Assembly: GCF_001017175.1 (NCBI RefSeq)
Contig: NZ_LCYG01000018.1
Span: forward strand, 1 to 57,642
Direction of reading: 5' to 3'
Length of the DNA: 57,642 nt
Source: Microvirga vignae
Lineage (GTDB): Bacteria; Pseudomonadota; Alphaproteobacteria; Rhizobiales; Beijerinckiaceae
Under the pieces are notes generated by a model. That model ran no database searches and was not told the DNA's origin. It worked only from the letters and a program-made list of their open reading frames with translations. Positions 22,386 through 30,691 of the stretch are shown piece after piece; positions within the stretch are counted from its first letter, which is position 1; every line of letters starts with the position of its first letter. A program made the position numbers and the translations under genes.

Positions 22386-24000
22386 CTAAGCCTTGTATCG
22401 AGGGAACCGCTTCAACGCCTCTGCCATATCGATCAGCGTTGGTTGCCCATATGACCGCGCCACGTTGAGCGGAGCGTGTCCGGTGATTTCGTCCGAGACC
22501 CTCTCACTGATCCCACTGCGGTCAGCGATCTGCTTGAACGTGTGACGCCAAGCGTGATTCGGCCTTAATTCAGGGTCATCAACTCCGATCTCACGGACCC
22601 ACTCTGCAAGGTGATTACGAGTCTTAACCGATTGAGACTGTCCCGGTTTGGTTGGATCGCTTGGCTCAGACTTCCTACGAGCAGACGGCTGATAGAATAG
22701 GGGGCTGTTCCAACGGCTTTTACAAAGTCGATGAAGCCCTGTTCGATCAGATGCGCATGGAGTGGCGCTGTGCGAGCTTCCCCGGTCTTGATCGTGCCAG
22801 CTTCAGGAGCAAGGCGGATTGCCCACACACCATCCCGTTCAATCACATCAGATCCACGAAGTTGGGTGATCTCACCGGCACGGGCTCCGGTGTAGGCACA
22901 GATCCAAGGCACCCATCGCCGTGTGGCTCGGTAGTGAGCCGAGAGGCGGGCAGGAGGCTCTTGTAGGGTTGCCTTGAGGATCGTCTGGATCTCCTCAGAG
23001 GTGAACGCCTTGGTTTCCCGGTGCCTGACCTTGTTGGGGACGGTAACCTTCACCGTCTCGAACGGATTATGGTCGAGGTGTTTGGTTTCCTTGCCCCGCC
23101 GGAAGACTGTCTTAGCGGCGTTAAGCCATACTTCTTGAACCGTCTGGGCTGATCGGTCTTCCGTAATCGAGCCCTTTGCCCACTGGCGAGCGTCATCCTC
23201 AGTGATGTTGTTGGCATCCTTATCGCTGAAGTTCCCCTGCAAGTTCAGGAAGACCGCTCTCCACCGATCCACAGTCTGAGGACGGGGCTTCTTCTCCTTT
23301 ACCCATGCCTCAAAGAGAGCCCATACGGTCATGCCAGAGGCTTTCCGATGCTCGAATTGAGGAAACTTCAAAGGAGTCTTATCAGGTGAATAGTCCCCGA
23401 TGCTCCTTCGCCTGAGCGTTCCGATAGCTGTTACGAAGTCACCATGTAAGGCGTCGAGGAATTGAGCAGAAGCCTCATCAGTGAGAGTGATCCCCTTGAA
23501 CGTTAGGAACTGGGGGACTTCCGCCAATGATGAAAGGGTTTCACGTATCCGCCGCTTGACCACTGGGGTAGGTTCCCAGTCCGGGTCATAGACCTCTTCC
23601 TCCGTTAGGGAGAAACGAGTGTAGATATCCCTCGTGATTTCGTCGTGGATCCGGTCCCAGTCTCCAGACGACAGAGGGTCTTCCTCATACTCCCTGATGA
23701 ACCAGCCATACCCATTCACCAACGAGTGCAACAGCTTGACGGAAGGTTAGCGATTGGCCAGCACCATTAGTCTTGGCTCTTAAAGCTTCGATGCAGCTCG
23801 TGATGGTGGCGTCCCAGTCCCGAAGCTCTTGCTTGGCTCGGCCCATCGACATAGAAGCAGGACGCCTGAAGCCTGAAACGCTCCTCCTGGCACACCCCAA
23901 AGGCAGTTTTATAGGAATCGCGGATGTCCTTCGGGGTGTCTTTACGGGCAAACCAGTCACCGTTCGGAGCACGTTTGAGGGTAGTCATTGGAATTGCCAT
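22386..24000 (-). pseudogene. Tyrosine integrase, broken by three frameshifts
   Basis: Pieces in different frames read as one phage-type integrase of about 535 residues. The N-terminus MTTLKRAPNGDWFARKDTPK starts at 23988 or 24000. A second piece contains LRDWDATITSCIEALRAKTN. The third is the long frame 22565-23731 with the SAM-like core domain and catalytic-box arginine in CAYTGARAGEITQL. The last frame ends at 22386 with HAWRHTFKQIADRSG (HxxR) and SYGQPTLIDM (tyrosine). Breaks fall near 23900, 23730 and 22700. All catalytic motifs are still readable, so decay is recent or the indels are assembly errors. It targets the adjacent tRNA-Leu. Confidence 0.85.
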
Positions 24001-24020
24001 TTGTAGCGCCCTTTGTAGCG
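24000..24020 (-). promoter_or_regulatory. Candidate integrase arm-binding doublet, right end
   Basis: On the minus strand CTACAAA occurs twice 12 bases apart, the outer copy within CCGCTACAAAG, overlapping the start of the integrase gene. It mirrors the doublet at 9641-9662. Confidence 0.4.
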
Positions 24021-24083
24021 GTGGGGCGACCGAACCCTTTGAAGCACAAGAACTTCTTATGGGGCAAGCATTTCCAAGGAGGT

Positions 24084-24100
24084 TGGTGCGGACGGCGGGG
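24084..24100 (-). repeat. Right attachment-site candidate inside tRNA-Leu
   Basis: TGGTGCGGACGGCGGGG, the CCA end, acceptor strand and part of the T arm of tRNA-Leu. It is matched 16/17 at 9563-9579. Confidence 0.65.
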
Positions 24101-24169
24101 GTCGAACCCGCACGGGCAAGGCCCGAGGGATTTTAAGTCCCTTGCGTCTACCGGTTTCGCCACGTCCGC
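24084..24169 (-). tRNA. tRNA-Leu (anticodon TAA)
   Basis: An 86-nt class II tRNA with encoded CCA. The acceptor stem GCGGACG pairs with CGTCCGC; the anticodon loop CTTAAAA gives TAA; there is a long variable arm and the T loop GTTCGAC. It is intact and serves as the integration site of the element to its left. Confidence 0.95.
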
Positions 24170-24231
24170 ATTGAGGATGAGGGTTACCGGGCTCTTGCGA
24201 GGAGCGCAAGTCTGCTGCGCTCCCCAGATCA

Positions 24232-25419
24232 TTACTCCGGTGTCCGGAATCCGTAGATCCAGTCGTACCGGTTGGACATGCTCTCAGGTCCAATCATCTG
24301 CATGATCTTGTCGCGGCCCAGGGCCACGAGAGAGCCTGAATGATAAATGCGCCCGTTCCGCCGTCCTTCGGCCTGGATGCGGGTGACACGTTCAAAACGA
24401 TGCTCTTGATAATCCGACAGCGCCTGCACGACGTTCTGCGGATTCCGGGCCAGAAGAGCGCTGAGGGTTGCTGCATCCTCGATGGCCAGCGCCGCGCCTT
24501 GCGCCAGGAACGGCAGAACCGGATGGGCGGCATCGCCCATGAGCGCGATGCGGCCCTGAGAGAGTCGCTTGATGGGATGGCGGAACAGCGACCATCGCAG
24601 CCATTCCTGCGGCTTCTTCAGGAGCTCGCGCAGGGCAGGGGTTGCGGCGCTGTAATAGGCGAGAAGATCCTCGGCTCGGCCAGGCGCGGCCCAGCCCTCG
24701 ACGGGCTCATCGGTCTTCACAATAGCGACCACATTGATGAGGTGGCCGCTGAAGATCGGATAGTGCACAACATGGCCTTTGGTGCCGAGCCAGAGGCCGG
24801 TCTCATTGCCGGCCAGTTCCGGTGGCGCGATCTTGCGATCGAAAGTGGAGCGCCAGGCGACATAGCCGTGAAATGTCGGGAGAGCCTTGTCGCCGATGGC
24901 CCGTCGGACCTTCGACCAGACACCGTCGGCACCGATCACCACGTCAGCCGTCATGCCCTCGCGCGAGCCGTTGGAAGAAGTCCAGATGAGTTCGGCGCGA
25001 TCGAGCCCGTCGCGCACCTCTTCGACCTTGCGCCCTGTGATGATGCGGATCGAGGGCTCGGAGCGAACGGCGTCGAGCAGGATGGTCTGCAGGTCCGCTC
25101 GGTGAATGACCCAGTAGGGCCCACCGTAGCGCTGCTGCATGTAGGCACCGAGGGCAATTTCCCCGATGCGCTTGCCGGATGAGAGGCCGCGCACGACCAC
25201 GCGGTCCGGCATCGTCGCGACACGGCGCAGGGCGGGGCTCAAGCCCAGCCTGGCCAAGATGCGGCTGGCATTGGGCGAGAGCTGAAGGCCCGCTCCCACT
25301 TCGCTGAAGCCTGTGCGACGCTCGATGAGCGTCACGGAATGGCCCTGGCGGGCAAAGCTCAAAGCTGCCGTCAGGCCGCCGATCCCGGCGCCGACAATGG
25401 CGATGGTGAGGCCGGACAC
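24232..25419 (-). CDS. FAD-dependent monooxygenase (class A flavoprotein hydroxylase)
   Basis: A 395-residue product. The start is the GTG at 25419, one base after the stop of the upstream gene, indicating coupling; further upstream codons overlap that gene. The Rossmann motif GAGIGGLTAALSFARQGHSV binds FAD ADP, DVVIGADGVWSKVR is the DG motif binding FAD and NADPH, and MGDAAHPVLPFLAQG is the GD motif. The family inserts one oxygen into an aromatic or related ring using NAD(P)H and O2; salicylate-hydroxylase-like members are closest in outline. The substrate is not evident and no ring-cleavage genes are adjacent. Confidence 0.88.
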   Translation of the reverse strand: MSGLTIAIVGAGIGGLTAALSFARQGHSVTLIERRTGFSEVGAGLQLSPNASRILARLGLSPALRRVATMPDRVVVRGLSSGKRIGEIALGAYMQQRYGGPYWVIHRADLQTILLDAVRSEPSIRIITGRKVEEVRDGLDRAELIWTSSNGSREGMTADVVIGADGVWSKVRRAIGDKALPTFHGYVAWRSTFDRKIAPPELAGNETGLWLGTKGHVVHYPIFSGHLINVVAIVKTDEPVEGWAAPGRAEDLLAYYSAATPALRELLKKPQEWLRWSLFRHPIKRLSQGRIALMGDAAHPVLPFLAQGAALAIEDAATLSALLARNPQNVVQALSDYQEHRFERVTRIQAEGRRNGRIYHSGSLVALGRDKIMQMIGPESMSNRYDWIYGFRTPE

Positions 25420-25420
25420 C

Positions 25421-25684
25421 TTAGCGCGAGGAAGCGTCGGTGGCGAAGTCAGGCTCCCAGACGCACTCCGCCGGGCGAGCTTCATCGGGCTTCAGGGAAG
25501 GATCGTACTTGAAGAGAGTCGAGCAGTAGGAGCAGATCGTCTCGTTGTCATAGCCCATATCGATGAAGATATGGGGATGATCGAAAGGAGGCGTGGCTCC
25601 GATGCACATGAACTCCTTCGAGCCCACGTGAATGACGGGAACGCCCGGATCGTTGTGGAAGTGGGGTGTGCCTTTGTCAGCCAT
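25421..25684 (-). CDS. Zinc-finger domain protein (zf-CHCC)
   Basis: An 87-residue product with the pattern CIGATPPFDHPHIFIDMG then ETICSYCSTLFKYDP: C-x(8)-H and CxxC ligands of the zf-CHCC family. Its relative in mitochondria is the complex I subunit NDUFS6; free-standing bacterial copies are common in alphaproteobacteria. It probably binds one zinc ion. The gene precedes the monooxygenase by one base and shares its transcript. Confidence 0.85.
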   Translation of the reverse strand: MADKGTPHFHNDPGVPVIHVGSKEFMCIGATPPFDHPHIFIDMGYDNETICSYCSTLFKYDPSLKPDEARPAECVWEPDFATDASSR

Positions 25685-25762
25685 TGCCGTTGCTCTGAAG
25701 CGGTGAAATTTGCGCGCACCATAATGGCCGGATGGCCATGCGCCTAGAGCAAAAATTTGCTC

Positions 25763-26143
25763 CTATCGCAGGTGTGCATGGCTGGCCCGCGAGGCATCGA
25801 ACGTCTGCTGGGCGGTCAGCACCGCATCGATGTTCTCCTCGGCCCAATGGGCCAGGGCGGCCACGGTCCTGGTCAGCGTCTGGCCTAAGGGCGTCAGGGA
25901 ATATTCCACCGTTACCGGCACCGTGGGGAAGATTTGCCGGCGGATCAGCCCGTCCCGTTCGAGGTTCCTCAGGGTCTGTGTCAGAACCTTCTGAGAGACG
26001 CCCTCGATGTCCCGGCGCAGCTGGTTGAAGCGCACGGGCTCCTCCCGCAGGCGGTTGAGCACCAGAAGGGCCCATTTGTCGGCAAGCCGGTCGAGAACCA
26101 AGCGGGTCGGGCAGTTCTTCGCATAGACGTCGTAGGTGGTCAT
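25763..26143 (-). CDS. HxlR-family transcriptional regulator
   Basis: A 126-residue winged-helix regulator. The ATG at 26143 has GGAGACGGAG ahead of it. The HxlR signature is clear: a cysteine near the start (YAKNCPTRLVLDRLADKWAL), then the helix-turn-helix FNQLRRDIEGVSQKVLTQTL, RNLERDGLI and the wing VEYSLTPLGQTL. The single N-terminal cysteine can make it a thiol or electrophile sensor, as in YodB/QorR types. It is divergent from the NmrA-type gene, which it probably represses through the palindromes between them. Confidence 0.92.
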   Translation of the reverse strand: MTTYDVYAKNCPTRLVLDRLADKWALLVLNRLREEPVRFNQLRRDIEGVSQKVLTQTLRNLERDGLIRRQIFPTVPVTVEYSLTPLGQTLTRTVAALAHWAEENIDAVLTAQQTFDASRASHAHLR

Positions 26144-26220
26144 CTCCGTCTCCGGTCTCACACCCACCTGGTTTCCTCCAGGTGACCATGGCACTTTAAG
26201 GTGCGTTCTTTACAGCAACA

Positions 26221-26264
26221 TATCCGAATGTCAGTCAATATTCCGGATAGGCACCTAGTACCTA
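26221..26264. promoter_or_regulatory. Operator candidates between hxlR-type and nmrA-type genes
   Basis: TATCCG at 26221 is inverted as CGGATA at 26244, and TAGG at 26248 is inverted as CCTA at 26261 within TAGGCACCTAGTACCTA. GTACT/AGGTGC-like boxes are typical of HxlR-type operators. They lie in the divergent intergenic region. Confidence 0.45.
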
Positions 26265-26292
26265 TTGGAAACCAACCTATCAGGAGATGACG

Positions 26293-27132
26293 ATGGCAGG
26301 AAAGATTTTGGTTCTTGGCGCAACGGGCAATGTTGGCAAGCCGCTGATAGCCGAGCTGGTAGCCAAAGGCGAGCCGGTGAAGGCGGCCTCCCGCTCGGGC
26401 AACCCGGTGAGCGGCGCCGAGGGCGTTAAGTTCGATTTCGCCGATCAGGCAACCTATGCCCCAGCCCTGGAGGGCGTCGATCGCGCCTACGTTCTGGCAC
26501 CCACCGGTACGCTCGACATTCCGGGTACCCTGTTACCGTTCCTGAAGCTCGCGATCGAGCGCAAGGTGAAGATCGTGCTGCAATCGGTCTTCGGCGTCGA
26601 TGCGGATGACAGCATCCCGTACCGCCAAGTCGAGCTCTTCCTCGAGCGTTCCGGTACGCCTTATGTGATCCTGCGTCCGAACTGGTTCACCGACAATTTC
26701 CAGATCTTTTGGCTCGAGGGCATCAAGCACGGCGTGATTGCGGTTCCGGCCGGGCAGGGCAAGTCGAGCTTCATCGACGTACGCGATATTGCTTCATCCG
26801 CCGCTGCCGCGCTGACCTCGAACAAGTTCGATGGTCAGGCCTTCAATCTCACCGGTCCGGAGGCGCTGAGCTATGGCGATGCGGCTGCGGTCCTCTCGAA
26901 GGCGTCGGGCCGATCGATTGCCTACAAGGCTTCGTCCGATGCCGAGTTCGTCACGATGCTGGTCAATGCCGGCGTGCCGAATGCTTATGCGGAGTTCCTC
27001 GCCTCGATCTTCCATCCGGTTCGCGAAGGCTGGACGGCTGCCGTGTCGAACGCGGTCCAGACTCTCACGGGCAAGGCTCCGCGCTCCGTCGAGGCCTATG
27101 CCCAGGAACATGCGGCCATCTTTGCGGCCTGA
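26293..27132 (+). CDS. NmrA/SDR-type NAD(P)-binding oxidoreductase
   Basis: A 279-residue atypical short-chain dehydrogenase. AGGAG lies six bases before the ATG at 26293; the ATG at 26287 overlaps that site. The nucleotide motif is ILVLGATGNVGKPLIAELV (GxxGxxG). LRPNWFTDNF and the C-terminal NmrA-like part with ALTSNKFDGQAFNLTGPEAL follow. Members of the group (QorB-like) act on quinones or sense NADP. Paired with a divergent HxlR regulator it probably handles quinone or electrophile stress, as qorB is paired with qorR; this is inference from context. Confidence 0.85.
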   Translation: MAGKILVLGATGNVGKPLIAELVAKGEPVKAASRSGNPVSGAEGVKFDFADQATYAPALEGVDRAYVLAPTGTLDIPGTLLPFLKLAIERKVKIVLQSVFGVDADDSIPYRQVELFLERSGTPYVILRPNWFTDNFQIFWLEGIKHGVIAVPAGQGKSSFIDVRDIASSAAAALTSNKFDGQAFNLTGPEALSYGDAAAVLSKASGRSIAYKASSDAEFVTMLVNAGVPNAYAEFLASIFHPVREGWTAAVSNAVQTLTGKAPRSVEAYAQEHAAIFAA

Positions 27133-27238
27133 TGACCCAGGACTTCGGCGTCCGGCAGACCTGTTGCCGCGAGCGTTGCATTCGGGAGGGCGGGTGCTTA
27201 GGTTGCGCCGCAATCGACACCAGCTCTCCAGATTGTCC

Positions 27239-28003
27239 ATGCGCTATTTCAACTCCGACGGCGTCAGCATCGCTTACATCGACGTTCCTCCCCACGAGGG
27301 GCAGGGCGATCCGATCCTGCTCATTCACGGCTTCGCATCGAACCATGCGGTGAACTGGGTCAACACGCTGTGGGTGAAGACTTTGACGCGCGAGGGCTAT
27401 CGCGTGATCGCCCTCGACAATCGCGGACATGGCGAGAGCGAGAAGCTCTACGACCCCGAAGCCTACCATTCCTACCGCATGGCGGAAGATGCGCGTCGCC
27501 TGCTCGATCATCTCGAGATCGAGCGCGCGGATGTGATGGGCTATTCCATGGGAGCGCGCATCACGGCGCATATGGCGCTGGCGTCGCCGGAACGGATGCG
27601 CTCCGCCCTTCTGGGCGGCCTCGGCATTCACTTGATCGACGGCGTCGGTCTGCCGCTCGGCATCGCCCATGCCATGGAGGTGCGCTCCCTCGACGATCTG
27701 ACCGATCCCATGCAGCGCATGTTCCGTGCCTTCGCGGAGCAGACCGGCAGTGACCTGAAGGCGCTCGCGGCCTGCATTCGCGGCTCGCGTCAGGCGCTGA
27801 CGAAGGAGGAAGTGGCCTCCATCACGCTTCCGACGCTGGTGGCTGTCGGCACCAACGATGACGTGGCAGGCTCCGGGCCCGAACTCGTGAAGTTCTTGCC
27901 GAACGCAACCGCGCTCGACATTCGGGGCCGCGATCACAACCTCGCCGTCGGCGACAAGGTGCACAAGCAGGGCGTGCTGGAGTTTTTGAGCAAGAGGCCT
28001 TGA
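27239..28003 (+). CDS. Alpha/beta-hydrolase
   Basis: A 254-residue hydrolase. The oxyanion motif HGFASNHAVNW lies at about 30-40, the nucleophile S103 in GYSMGA, a likely acid near 208 in GTNDDVAG, and H233 in RDHNL. The start at 27239 opens MRYFNSDGVSIAYIDV, which is the usual first strand pair. The same frame stays open far upstream only because it overlaps the previous gene in another frame. It could cleave an ester, lactone or amide; the substrate is unknown. Confidence 0.88.
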   Translation: MRYFNSDGVSIAYIDVPPHEGQGDPILLIHGFASNHAVNWVNTLWVKTLTREGYRVIALDNRGHGESEKLYDPEAYHSYRMAEDARRLLDHLEIERADVMGYSMGARITAHMALASPERMRSALLGGLGIHLIDGVGLPLGIAHAMEVRSLDDLTDPMQRMFRAFAEQTGSDLKALAACIRGSRQALTKEEVASITLPTLVAVGTNDDVAGSGPELVKFLPNATALDIRGRDHNLAVGDKVHKQGVLEFLSKRP

Positions 28004-28079
28004 GCGTAGCACTCCACTTGCCCTTGCCCTTGTGGGCGGGGTGGTGCGACCGGGTGAGAAATTGAACGCGGTCGCTCCC

Positions 28080-28169
28080 CGTCGTCCCCGGACTTGTCCC
28101 GGGGATCCACGTCTTGTTGGCGCAACGTTTCTGAAGACGTGGATGGCCGGGACGAGCCCGGCCAGGACG
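28080..28169. repeat. Intergenic palindromic repeat of rhizobial type
   Basis: CGTCGTCCCCGGACTTGTCC near the left end and its near-inverse with GGGACGAGCCCGGCCAGGAC at the right end flank ATCCACGTCTT/AAGACGTGGAT. This layout matches dispersed palindromic intergenic elements common in Hyphomicrobiales genomes. Confidence 0.75.
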
Positions 28170-28313
28170 CAATCTTGCTATCGCGCTTACCGGATTACGT
28201 GGAGCGCTCCGACTTTCCGCCCCTACCCTTAGTTTCCCACAAGGCACAGGGAAGAGCGACGGGCCGTTGATTTGAGGTCTCGTTCTCCCACCTTCCTCAC
28301 GAAGGAGAGGTGG

Positions 28314-28799
28314 ATGACCAGACTCGATAGCGCCATCCGACGACTGACGGCTCAGCGCGATCTCTTGGATTGGGCGACGAGCAGGATCAGCCCTCAAGGA
28401 CTGGTGCTCGAACTCGGCCTTGGCAACGGGCGCACCTACGATCACCTGCGCAGTCGGCTGCCGGGACGCGAGATTTATGTGTTCGAGCGCTCGCCCGCAG
28501 CTCATCCCGACTGCATTCCGCCCGATCCATATCTGCTCGTCGGCGACGTGTTCGAGGCCTTGCCGCGTTTCATCGAGCGCTTCGGCTCAGGCTGCGCGGC
28601 GCTCGTTCATACCGATATCGGCTCAGGCGATGAAGAGGCCAATCGCCAACTCGCGAGGCGACTCGCGCCGCTGCTCGAAAACCTGCTGCAGCCGGGCGGT
28701 CTTCTTCTCGCCGACCGCGCCTTCGAGCTTGCCTGCTGCAAAGACATTTCATCTGAAACAGGCGTCGCCGAGGGCCGCTACTTCGTCTATCGCCGCTAG
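28314..28799 (+). CDS. Class I SAM-dependent methyltransferase-like protein
   Basis: A 161-residue product with AAGGAGAGG before the ATG. The SAM-binding motif I is GLVLELGLGNGRTYDHLRSR, followed by an acidic strand end IYVFERSP and VGDVFEALP. The length and pattern fit the Methyltransf_17 family described from Hyphomicrobiales. HTDIGSGDEEANRQLAR follows in the catalytic half. The target is unknown. It sits alone between the palindromic repeat and a convergent enoyl-CoA hydratase-family gene. Confidence 0.8.
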   Translation: MTRLDSAIRRLTAQRDLLDWATSRISPQGLVLELGLGNGRTYDHLRSRLPGREIYVFERSPAAHPDCIPPDPYLLVGDVFEALPRFIERFGSGCAALVHTDIGSGDEEANRQLARRLAPLLENLLQPGGLLLADRAFELACCKDISSETGVAEGRYFVYRR

Positions 28800-28892
28800 A
28801 TTTTTTCGGTGCAGTGGATCAGGTTCACCTTCAAAAATGCGGCCCAGCAAACAAGACAGCTGATTCCATGCCGAGGGAAACAGCTCTAAGGA

Positions 28893-29693
28893 TCAGCGCC
28901 CCGTGAAAACGGGCTGACGTTTCTTGAGAAACGCTGTGCGTCCTTCGACGGCGTCGGCGCTGTCGAAACATTGATCGGCCAAGGCGACGGGATCAATGTT
29001 CGGGTGCCCGATGCCCATGGCGGCGTCGATAGCGGCTTTCGCGGCGCGGATCGTGAGCGGCGCGTTCCTCGCAATGTCATGCGCAAGAGCGAGAACGGCA
29101 TTCTCCAGGCTGCTATCGGGCACCACGCGCTGGACGACACCAAGGCGCTGCGCCTCGTCCGCGCCGATGCGGCGGGCCGTGTAGAACAGGTCCTTGGCCG
29201 CCGGTGCGCCGACCGTGGCCGTGATCAGCTTCATCGCTCCTGGCGGATAACCGACGCCGAGGCGCGCAGCCGGAATGCCGAAGGTGGCATTCTCGGAAGC
29301 GATGCGAAGATCGCAGGAGAGCGCGAGTCCGAAGCCTCCGCCGAGGCAGAAGCCGCGAATCATGGCAATCACCGGCTTCGAGCAATGGGCAACGGCCCAG
29401 AAGGCCGCCTCGTTGATGGCTTCATAAGCTCGTCCTCCCTCGGCATCGGCCCGCACGGTCTCGAATTCCGCGATGTCGGCACCGGAGGCAAAGGACTCCG
29501 TTCCTGCGCCGCGCAGGATGACCACCCGCACACGCTCATCCTGATCCAGGCTCGAGATGATTCCCGGAAGGGCCTGCCACATTCCGAGGTCAACGGCATT
29601 GTGCTTGGCCGGATTGTTGATGGCGAGCATTGCGACGGGGCCGTCGATGGAGGTGGTGAGCTTGGGCGAGACAGGCGAAAAAGAGGCGTTCAT
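28893..29693 (-). CDS. Enoyl-CoA hydratase/isomerase (crotonase) family protein
   Basis: A 266-residue crotonase. The oxyanion-hole motifs are FASGADIAEF and GFCLGGGFGLALSCDLRIAS. The usual first catalytic glutamate region reads FGIPAARLGVGYPPG, with alanine where classical hydratases have PE, so simple hydratase chemistry is doubtful; isomerase, hydrolase or decarboxylase members of the family vary here. The C-terminus ends AFLKKRQPVFTGR, usual for the family. It is probably part of fatty or organic acid CoA metabolism. No partner genes are adjacent. Confidence 0.88.
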   Translation of the reverse strand: MNASFSPVSPKLTTSIDGPVAMLAINNPAKHNAVDLGMWQALPGIISSLDQDERVRVVILRGAGTESFASGADIAEFETVRADAEGGRAYEAINEAAFWAVAHCSKPVIAMIRGFCLGGGFGLALSCDLRIASENATFGIPAARLGVGYPPGAMKLITATVGAPAAKDLFYTARRIGADEAQRLGVVQRVVPDSSLENAVLALAHDIARNAPLTIRAAKAAIDAAMGIGHPNIDPVALADQCFDSADAVEGRTAFLKKRQPVFTGR

Positions 29694-29772
29694 GATGTGA
29701 GCGGATCTATGGTAAGGGGCTGAGGCTTCTTATGTATGCGGTTTGGATGCTTATGCCGGCAGGGAGATTATC

Positions 29773-30609
29773 ATGACGCAGACCCGCTTGAAGTCCGGGA
29801 ACCCGGATTTTCTTGCCGGCAAGGTCGATCCGATCTGGAATCGTCTCCGCACCGAGGCCGACGCCATCGTTCAGCGCGAGCCCGCTTTGGCTGGACTTAT
29901 CCTGAGCGCCATCCTTCATCAGCCGAGCCTTGAAGCGGCGGTGATCCACCGCGTCGCATCGCGCTTGGGGCACACGGCCTTGCCTGCGGACATCATCGAG
30001 CAGGTCTTCCTGGAGGCTGTGGAGCAGGACAAAAGCATCGGCCAGGCCTTCCGCGCGGATATCAACGCCGTGCTCGACCGTGATCCGGTCGTCACCCGGG
30101 CTATCGAGCCCGTGCTCTATTTCAAGGGCTTTCACGCCATTCAGACGCACCGTCTGGCCCATTGGCTCTGGACCAAGGGACGGGAGGATTTCGCGCTCTA
30201 TCTCCAAAGCCGCTCGTCTGACACCTTTCAGACCGATATCCATCCGGCGGCCCGGATCGGGCATGGCATTTTCCTCGATCACGCCACTGGCCTCGTGGTC
30301 GGCGCCACCGCCGTCATTGAGGACAACGTCTCCATGCTCCAGAACGTGACTCTCGGTGGCACCGGTAAGGAGCGGGGCGACCGCCATCCCAAGATCCGGC
30401 ACGGCGTGCTGATCGGGGCCGGGGCCAAGATCCTCGGCAATATCGAAGTCGGCCATTGTGCGAGAATCGCCGCCGGGTCCGTGGTTCTGAAGCCCGTGCC
30501 CCACAATGCGACGGTGGCGGGTGTACCGGCCAAGGTCGTCGGCACGGCCGGATGTGACGAGCCCGCCCGCGCCATGGATCACCTTCTCTCGGAGGCGGAT
30601 GGCATCTGA
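29773..30609 (+). CDS. cysE: Serine O-acetyltransferase
   Basis: A 278-residue enzyme that acetylates L-serine with acetyl-CoA, the first step of cysteine synthesis. AGGGAG precedes the chosen ATG. The N-terminal helical SATase domain (RTEADAIVQREPALAGLILS) and catalytic FKGFHAIQTHRLAHWLW are followed by a left-handed beta helix with HPAARIGHGIFLDHATGLVV, MLQNVTLGGTG and GVLIGAGAKILGNIEVG. The C-terminus is long enough to carry the tail used for feedback inhibition and CysK binding. DUF3126 and carbonic anhydrase genes follow on the same strand. Confidence 0.96.
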   Translation: MTQTRLKSGNPDFLAGKVDPIWNRLRTEADAIVQREPALAGLILSAILHQPSLEAAVIHRVASRLGHTALPADIIEQVFLEAVEQDKSIGQAFRADINAVLDRDPVVTRAIEPVLYFKGFHAIQTHRLAHWLWTKGREDFALYLQSRSSDTFQTDIHPAARIGHGIFLDHATGLVVGATAVIEDNVSMLQNVTLGGTGKERGDRHPKIRHGVLIGAGAKILGNIEVGHCARIAAGSVVLKPVPHNATVAGVPAKVVGTAGCDEPARAMDHLLSEADGI

Positions 30610-30691
30610 CGGGGAAAGGACCCAACTCCGCTTGCCCGCGTTGGCCCGGCATGGCAATGGCTGAGGCCGGAAACGAAAGAAAGGACCTGTA

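Larger units (their letters stand above)
9563..24100. mobile_element. Integrated prophage-like element at tRNA-Leu(TAA), apparently defective
   Basis: The right edge lies in the 3' part of tRNA-Leu. A 17-base copy of that tRNA end with one mismatch lies at 9563-9579. An integrase gene starts 84 bases from the tRNA end and reads inward, the canonical arrangement for tRNA-targeted elements. Contents: a T7 gp14-like virion protein, a degenerate HNH-type protein, a serine recombinase, a short HTH protein, and accessory genes including a NepR-like gene. GC content is lower than the flanks between about 10 and 18 kb. The integrase and three phage genes have frameshifts, so I infer that the element can no longer move on its own. 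Confidence 0.75.
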
